A DNA stretch of 64,000 bases from Nocardia sp. MH4 (GTDB lineage: Bacteria; Actinomycetota; Actinomycetes; Mycobacteriales; Mycobacteriaceae), in NCBI RefSeq assembly GCF_019266065.1, contig NZ_LPNR01000104.1:47027-111026 (forward strand), in the 5' to 3' direction. Position 1 is the first letter of the stretch. Every line of letters begins with the position of its first letter. Shown in pieces: positions 59,541-64,000 of this stretch. The notes beneath the pieces are model-generated. The model made no database searches and was not told the origin of the DNA. It worked only from the letters and a program-made list of their open reading frames with translations. The translations under genes were made by a program, and so were the position numbers.

Positions 59541-60803
59541 GTGTCCGACACAACGCCGACCGGCCTGCGCCGCAGCCTGGGGGTCACCGACGCGGTCATG
59601 ATCGGGCTGGGCGCCATGATCGGCGCCGGGATCTTCGCGGCCCTGGCACCGGCGGCACGCTCGGCCGGATCGTGGTTGCTGGTGGGGCTCGCGGTGGCGG
59701 CCGTGGTCGCGTACTGCAACGCGACCTCCTCGGCGCGATTGGCCGCTCGGTACCCGGCCTCCGGTGGCACGTATGTGTACGGGCGCGAACGGCTCGGCGA
59801 ATTCTGGGGCTACCTGGCCGGCTGGTGTTTCGTCGTCGGCAAGACCGCCTCGTGCGCGGCGATGGCGTTGACCGTGGGCACCTACGCGTGGCCGGCGCAC
59901 GCGCATGCGGTGGCCGTCGGCACGGTCGTGGCGGTGACGGCGGTGAACTACCGCGGTGTCCAGAAATCGGCGCTGCTGAACCGGGTGATCGTAGCGATCG
60001 TGCTGGCGGTGCTGGCCGCGGTCGTGGTCGCGGCGTGCACGTCCGAGTCCGCCGAGTTCGCGCGGCTGGAACTCGGCTCCGAGGTCACCGTATTCGGGGT
60101 GTTGCAGGCGGCGGGCCTGCTGTTCTTCGCGTTCGCCGGGTACGCGCGGATCGCCACGCTGGGTGAGGAGGTCCGCGATCCGGCGCGCACGATTCCGCGC
60201 GCGATTCCGCTGGCGCTGGCCATCACGCTGGTGGTGTACGCGTTCGTCGTGGTCGCGGCCGTGGTCGTGCTGGGGCCGCAGGGGTTGGCGCGGGCGAGCG
60301 CACCGCTGACCGAGGTCGTCCGGGTCGCCGGCGCCGGGTGGCTCGAGCCGGTGGTTCGGGTCGGTGCCGTGGTGGCCGCACTCGGATCGCTCCTGGCCTT
60401 GATTCTCGGTGTGTCGCGCACGACGCTGGCGATGGCCCGGGATCGCCACCTGCCCCACGGACTGGCGGCGGTGCATCCGCGCTTCGCGGTGCCGCACCGG
60501 GCCGAGGTGACGGTCGGGGTGATCGTCGCCGTCGCCGCGGCCACGGCCGACATCCGGGCCGCGATCGGATTCTCCTCCTTCGGCGTGCTGCTCTACTACG
60601 CCGTGGCGAACGCGGCCGCGTGGACGCTGACCTCGTCGGAGGGTCGCCCGCCGCGGTGGGTGCCGGTCATCGGGTTGCTCGGGTGTGCGGTCCTGGCCTG
60701 CACGCTGCCCGCCATCTCCGTGCTGGCCGGGGCGGGCGTCGTCGCGCTCGGCATCGTGATCTATGCCGTGCGCCGCGGCGGTGCTCAGTCCTTGCGCCGC
60801 TGA
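59541..60803 (+). CDS. APC-superfamily amino-acid/amine permease
   Basis: This 420-residue transporter has about 12 membrane helices. Helix 1 carries MIGLGAMIGAGIFAALAPA (the G-x-G-x-G-x-I motif), helix 3 the TSSARLAARYPASGGTYVY region, and helix 6 LLFFAFAGYARIATLGEEVR followed by the conserved PARTIPRAIP. This is the APC family (amino acid-polyamine-organocation). I choose GTG 59541 because GGGAG lies before it and the earlier ATGs are within the ArsR operator. Control by an ArsR-type protein of an amino-acid permease is unusual; it might carry an organic or thiol-bound arsenical or simply be neighbouring. It overlaps the convergent DUF1254 gene by 19 bases. Confidence 0.88.
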   Translation: MSDTTPTGLRRSLGVTDAVMIGLGAMIGAGIFAALAPAARSAGSWLLVGLAVAAVVAYCNATSSARLAARYPASGGTYVYGRERLGEFWGYLAGWCFVVGKTASCAAMALTVGTYAWPAHAHAVAVGTVVAVTAVNYRGVQKSALLNRVIVAIVLAVLAAVVVAACTSESAEFARLELGSEVTVFGVLQAAGLLFFAFAGYARIATLGEEVRDPARTIPRAIPLALAITLVVYAFVVVAAVVVLGPQGLARASAPLTEVVRVAGAGWLEPVVRVGAVVAALGSLLALILGVSRTTLAMARDRHLPHGLAAVHPRFAVPHRAEVTVGVIVAVAAATADIRAAIGFSSFGVLLYYAVANAAAWTLTSSEGRPPRWVPVIGLLGCAVLACTLPAISVLAGAGVVALGIVIYAVRRGGAQSLRR

Positions 60804-62098
60804 ACCGGTGGCGGCGCCCAGGTGCCGTCGAGTGCTTCGGAGCGCGGCGCGTAGAGGCGCATGGTGATGCCCATCGGGCCGCTCGCCGCCGGCAGCCAGT
60901 TCGATTCGAGGTCGGGGCCCGGGTTCTTGCGCGAGACGGAGATGTCGAGTGAACCGTCCGCGTTGTACCGCAAGGGATCTCGGTCGCCGATGGCGAAGCG
61001 ATCGAGTTCGTTGGGGATCTGGAAGCCCTCGGCGTCGTACATGGTGATCGACCAGAACGCCGTGGCCGGTGGCAGTTTCCCCGCGTCGAAGTGGATCACG
61101 TAGTCGTTGTCGCCGACGAGCGGTTCGCCGTCGGCGTCGGCGGTCAGCAGCGGATAGATCGCGTCCTCGGGCGGGTTGGCGCCCAGCCCGACCAGCGTGA
61201 CGGCGGATCGTTTGAGGTAGTCGTTGCCGTAGACGCCGATGTTGCCGTGCACGCTCACCCACCCGTTGACCGGCGGAGCCAGGTGAGGCGTTGCCGCGGC
61301 CACCGCCGCGCGCGCCGCGGCGACACCCGCCTCGATCGCTTCCAGCTCCTCGGGGGAGAAGCGGGTCGCGTCGAAGTCCTGCCCGGGCACGATGCCCAGC
61401 AGCGCGATCCGTGCCAGCTGGGAGAAATCGGTGCTGTGCGGCGGGTCGGCTTTCAGTGCGGCGGCGGCGCGGTCGAAGAACTCGGTCGCCGACATCGTAT
61501 CGACCTGCCGCAGTGGTTCGGTTTCGGTGACCAGGGCGGGATCCGGCTCGAACGGGGGCGGGTCGGCCAGTTCGGTGATCCGCAATCCGTCCTGGAACTT
61601 GTTCACCGCCGCGTAGTCGGCGGGCCCGTTGGTCTGGGTACGGCCGATCATCCAGGCATGAGGCGTGGGGGAGCGGATCACCGTGACGTCGGCGGGCAGC
61701 TCGTCGCGGTAGCCGGGGCCGGCGATGACGAAGTCCTGTTCGGCGGTGCCGGTGGTCCGCTTGCCCGGGGTGGCGAACACATCGGTCCAGGCGTCCAGGA
61801 TCGGGAGCATGTAGTAGCGGTCGTCACTGTCGGGAGCGTGGACGAGGACGGGGCCGCGGGTCAGATCCAGCCAGGCCGACGAGTACAGCGTGTCGAAGTT
61901 CGGCCGCACGACCGCGCGGAACTCGACATCCGGGAACTGGCGCATGTGGTGGAACTGGTTCGGAGGTCCGAAACCGGGGGTGGAACCGGCGGGTGAGTTC
62001 GTCTGCTGCTGACGGGTCACCTCCATCGTCACCAGCGAGTAGAGATAGACGTACGCTTCGTAGCTGAGAGTTTGCAAGTCGTCGGACAAAACGCTCAT
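60785..62098 (-). CDS. DUF1254/DUF1214-domain protein
   Basis: This 437-residue protein has an N-terminal DUF1254 (~45-170: VRPNFDTLYSSAWLDLTRGP, YYMLPILDAWTDVFATPGKR) and C-terminal DUF1214 (~300-430: PPATAFWSITMYDAEGFQIP, NELDRFAIGDRDPLRYNADG, NWLPAASGPMGITMRLYAP). No signal peptide in this version, unlike many secreted relatives. GGAGG precedes the ATG at 62098. The family is widespread and mostly without known function; reported roles are in lipid or cell-surface metabolism. Stand-alone; overlaps the permease end. Confidence 0.92.
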   Translation of the reverse strand: MSVLSDDLQTLSYEAYVYLYSLVTMEVTRQQQTNSPAGSTPGFGPPNQFHHMRQFPDVEFRAVVRPNFDTLYSSAWLDLTRGPVLVHAPDSDDRYYMLPILDAWTDVFATPGKRTTGTAEQDFVIAGPGYRDELPADVTVIRSPTPHAWMIGRTQTNGPADYAAVNKFQDGLRITELADPPPFEPDPALVTETEPLRQVDTMSATEFFDRAAAALKADPPHSTDFSQLARIALLGIVPGQDFDATRFSPEELEAIEAGVAAARAAVAAATPHLAPPVNGWVSVHGNIGVYGNDYLKRSAVTLVGLGANPPEDAIYPLLTADADGEPLVGDNDYVIHFDAGKLPPATAFWSITMYDAEGFQIPNELDRFAIGDRDPLRYNADGSLDISVSRKNPGPDLESNWLPAASGPMGITMRLYAPRSEALDGTWAPPPVQRRKD

Positions 62099-62236
62099 GA
62101 CGCCTCCATTGTGGATCGCAATCCGCCTGGTACCAGCCTCTTTTCGAACGTATCAGGGGCGGATAACGGCGCAATCACACGATGTTCGCTCGATTGCTGG
62201 AGGCCGGGAGCTGTCCCGACGAGTGGTGTGCTGCCG

Positions 62237-62974
62237 TCAGGCCGGGGTGAGCACGCAGAATTCGTGGCCCTCGGGGTCGGCCAGGACGGTCCACGGCACT
62301 TCGCCCTGGCCGATGTCGAGATCGGTCGCGCCCAGGGTCCGCAGCCGCTCCACCTCCGCCGCGTGGTCGTCGCCCGGATAGGGCCGCAGGTCGAGGTGGA
62401 TGCGGTTGCGCACGGTCTTCGGCTCCGGCGTGCGGAGGAACTCCAGATAGGGGCCGACGCCGACGGCGGAGCGCAGTGTCGCGTGATCGTCGGACACCTC
62501 GTGCACGGTCCAGTCCATCGCCTCGCCCCAGAACTCCGCCATGGCCCGGGGATCGACGCAGTCGACGACCACCGCGGCGATCGGCCCGGTGCCCCGGTAG
62601 ACCGCCCGAGGCTCCAGCACGCAGAACTCGTTGCCCTCGGGGTCGGCGAGCACCGTCCACGGCACCTCGCCCTGGCCCACGTCCGCGGGCGTCGCACCGA
62701 GCGCCCGCAGTCGCGTGACCAGCTCCGTCTGCTCGGTCGCCGAAATGGTCGCGAGGTCGATGTGCACGCGGTTCTTCACCGTCTTGGGCGCGGGATCGGC
62801 CACCACATCGATACAGACCGCGCTCGGATCGGGATAGGCGAAGTCCTCGGGCTCGAGATTGGTCACCCCCGGCGCCTCCCTGCCCGTCTCCCAACCGAGC
62901 GCCGCCGCCCAGAACCGTCCGAGCGCACCGTCATCGCGAGCTTTCATATGGATCTGCACCAGCCGCGTAGCCAC
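62237..62974 (-). CDS. Tandem VOC (glyoxalase_6-like) protein
   Basis: This 245-residue protein is two fused VOC units with near-repeated text. The first is LVQIHMKARDDGALGRFWAA to VGQGEVPWTVLADPEGNEFC; the second is VVVDCVDPRAMAEFWGEAMD to IGQGEVPWTVLADPEGHEFC. Each ends in the metal-binding Glu of the EFCVL motif. Both domains also contain KNRVHIDL/RNRIHLDL. It may bind metals and aromatic or antibiotic ligands (fosfomycin/bleomycin-resistance superfamily). The GTG at 62974 has a TAGGAT hexamer seven bases before it, so it is perhaps leaderless. Divergent from the STAS gene. Confidence 0.87.
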   Translation of the reverse strand: MATRLVQIHMKARDDGALGRFWAAALGWETGREAPGVTNLEPEDFAYPDPSAVCIDVVADPAPKTVKNRVHIDLATISATEQTELVTRLRALGATPADVGQGEVPWTVLADPEGNEFCVLEPRAVYRGTGPIAAVVVDCVDPRAMAEFWGEAMDWTVHEVSDDHATLRSAVGVGPYLEFLRTPEPKTVRNRIHLDLRPYPGDDHAAEVERLRTLGATDLDIGQGEVPWTVLADPEGHEFCVLTPA

Positions 62975-63121
62975 GGGGCCGATCCTATGCGGCAACAGTG
63001 CTGTCACAGTCGCTGACACCGAGGGCTGACAGTGGTGGAATCGAGGCGCGACCGTCCTTGATGAGACAGGGCCGATCGTGCATTCGGGGCCTGCACCGGT
63101 GCCCTGAGAATTCGAGGACTC

Positions 63122-63568
63122 GTGAGCGTCCACTCCCGTCACGGCGGAAACCATTTTCCGCCCCTTCCCGGCGAGCCCGCCGAGGTGTGCGCGCGGCTGC
63201 AGGGCGAACTGGTCGCCCGGCCCAACGCGGTGATCCTGTACGTCTGCGGTGAGGTCGACGCCTACACGCTCCCGCGGTGGCGACGCATGCTCGATGCCGC
63301 CTTCCTCGCCGCCGCCGAGACCGGCCACCTCGTCGTCGACATCGGCGACGCGGGATTTCTCGGCTGCCGCGCCGTGCTGGACCTGGCGGCCCGTGCGCAG
63401 CAGGCCGCGGCAGAGGGAATCGGGGTCGATCTGGTGAATCCGGTGCCCTCGGTTGTGGACCGCATCATCGCCGTGGCGGGTCTGTTCGCCTGGCTACCGG
63501 TGCACACCTACCTCGTCGACGCCCTGGTCGCGCACAAGCGGGGGCCGGAGCACGCTGCCGCCGGCTAG
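63122..63568 (+). CDS. STAS-domain protein (anti-anti-sigma-like)
   Basis: This 148-residue protein has a STAS domain (~30-130): AVILYVCGEVDAYTLPRWRR, TGHLVVDIGDAGFLGCRAVL and IGVDLVNPVPSVVDRIIAVA. In SpoIIAA/RsbV-type antagonists a Ser sits in the D-S-S/T-G loop; here the loop reads GFLGCRAV, so the phosphorylated Ser is missing (Cys or Arg in its place). It may therefore bind an anti-sigma partner without being switched, or do something else. No kinase or sigma gene is adjacent. Start GTG 63122 with GAGG nearby. Confidence 0.85.
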   Translation: MSVHSRHGGNHFPPLPGEPAEVCARLQGELVARPNAVILYVCGEVDAYTLPRWRRMLDAAFLAAAETGHLVVDIGDAGFLGCRAVLDLAARAQQAAAEGIGVDLVNPVPSVVDRIIAVAGLFAWLPVHTYLVDALVAHKRGPEHAAAG

Positions 63569-63573
63569 GGCGC

Positions 63574-63891
63574 TTACGCGCGGGGCGACTTCCGTTCGGA
63601 GCGTAGTCGATCGCGTTCGGCGCGCAGTGTGGCGACGGTGTCCTCGAGTTCGAGGATGCGGGCCACCGCGGCCAGGTTGATGCCCTCGCCGGTGAGGGTG
63701 GTGATGCGATGTAGGCGGGTGAGGTCGTCGCCGCTGTAGCGGCGGGTGCCGCCGGCGCTGCGAGCGGGGGTGAGCAGGCCGTGTTGTTCGTACAGGCGCA
63801 GGGTCTGTACCCCGATGCCCGCCAGTTCCGCGGCTACGGAGATCGCGTACACCGCCTGTGCTGCCGGTATCGGGTCGTGCGGGGAGATCAT
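63574..63891 (-). CDS. HspR-like MerR-family regulator
   Basis: This 105-residue protein has a MerR DNA-binding domain (~15-85): YAISVAAELAGIGVQTLRLY, HGLLTPARSAGGTRRYSGDD and EGINLAAVARILELEDTVAT, then a short coiled coil with many Arg. The ISVAAELAG, QTLRLYE and EGINLAAV segments are those of HspR, the heat-shock repressor of actinobacteria. The ATG at 63891 is supported by AAGG. It is divergent from the gene that follows CIRCE at the right edge, which makes a heat-shock control role plausible. True HspR genes usually follow dnaK-grpE-dnaJ, so this is probably a paralogue. Confidence 0.82.
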   Translation of the reverse strand: MISPHDPIPAAQAVYAISVAAELAGIGVQTLRLYEQHGLLTPARSAGGTRRYSGDDLTRLHRITTLTGEGINLAAVARILELEDTVATLRAERDRLRSERKSPRA

Positions 63892-63944
63892 CGGCGCCTT
63901 CACCTCGATTCTGTGGTTCTGTATCAGATTACTTGGTTCTGCTG

Positions 63945-63971
63945 CTTGCACTCATCTGGGTCGAGTGCTAA
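63945..63971 (+). promoter_or_regulatory. CIRCE element
   Basis: CTTGCACTC (63945-63953), nine bases, GAGTGCTAA (63963-63971). The consensus CIRCE is TTAGCACTC-N9-GAGTGCTAA, so the right arm is perfect and the left differs at the first three bases only. It lies at the promoter of the edge gene (TAATAT at 63973-63978) and implies control by HrcA. Confidence 0.75.
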
Positions 63972-63980
63972 ATAATATCT

Positions 63981-64000
63981 ATGTCGGATGACAGAGGTTA
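63981..64000 (+). CDS. Start of a CIRCE-controlled gene, cut by the window edge
   Basis: ATG at 63981 (MSDDRG) or at 63988 (MTEV) opens a gene that runs off the window. It is placed right behind CIRCE and a TAATAT hexamer, and no groES, groEL or dnaK start is recognisable in the few codons seen. The start cannot be chosen. It is likely a heat-shock gene. Confidence 0.4.

Noticed and set aside
63901..63971. HAIR (HspR) element CTTGAGT-N7-ACTCAAG
   Set aside because: The arms read GCACTC/GAGTGC with a 9-base gap, which is CIRCE and not HAIR.

Overview
The window is high-GC actinobacterial DNA from the Mycobacteriales, most probably Nocardia or a close relative. The pointers are an LGFP-repeat protein, a cutinase-like secreted hydrolase, an F420-type LLM oxidoreductase, an NDMA-dependent (mycofactocin-type) alcohol dehydrogenase, a SigK/RskA pair beside an MPT83-like fasciclin lipoprotein, UsfY-, DUF732-, DUF5994- and DUF6968-type proteins, and many TAnnnT-N6-start (leaderless) promoters. 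Base use is even throughout. I see no rRNA, tRNA, CRISPR array, insertion sequence or phage gene. Domain names are assigned by reading the translations, not by database search.

Layout. 1-5.4 kb: the end of an Rv1355c-like protein, a GNAT protein, AraC and XRE regulators, a TetR/hydrolase divergent pair, gene debris (a cutinase 3' copy and a frameshifted remnant), and a hemerythrin. 5.6-8.7 kb: a tight four-gene operon (GT2 glycosyltransferase, acyl-CoA-dehydrogenase-like protein, PIG-L deacetylase, NodS-like methyltransferase) whose logic resembles nodC-nodB-nodS. 8.8-14.9 kb: a stress block (UsfY-like, furA-katG, cspA, a truncated GlsB-like gene, HNH nuclease) and a secreted cutinase-like protein. 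15.2-21.7 kb: a minus-strand unit of secreted hydrolase, GH3 glycosidase, MFS exporter and PucR regulator. 21.8-25.9 kb: an XRE regulator behind a 12-codon uORF, then TetR-LVIVD-DUF305. 26-34 kb: a catabolic region (DUF7064-like protein, APH-like kinase, TetR with two matching operators, LLM, enoyl-CoA hydratase, double acyl-CoA dehydrogenase, SMP-30 lactonase). 34-38 kb: TetR, alpha/beta hydrolase and a second GH3 paralogue. 38-44 kb: a decayed gene, MerR-HEAT plus HEAT, an iron-box-controlled binding lipoprotein, ilvD, a small secreted protein, LGFP. 44.2-48.6 kb: aldehyde and alcohol dehydrogenases with a divergent Fis-type activator. 48.7-53.8 kb: DUF732, carbonic anhydrase, then fasciclin, sigK, rskA and a sulfite-oxidase-like molybdoenzyme. 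54-58.3 kb: DUF6968-like, fatty-acid desaturase, TetR, and three DUF5994 domains in two genes. 58.3-62.1 kb: an ArsR-ArsC fusion with a VOC protein, divergent from an APC permease, then DUF1254/1214. 62.2-64 kb: a double VOC protein, STAS, an HspR-like MerR, and a CIRCE element in front of a gene that runs off the end.

How the genes work together. Local regulators sit beside their likely targets, and several operators can be read directly: perfect palindromes for the ArsR and two TetR proteins, a pair of related operators for the TetR at 28.2 kb, an IdeR-type iron box, two near-identical SigK-type promoters, and CIRCE. The least described systems are the NodC/B/S-like operon, the paired 12-codon leaderless uORFs joined to their downstream genes by ATGA, and the DUF5994/desaturase/TetR neighbourhood.
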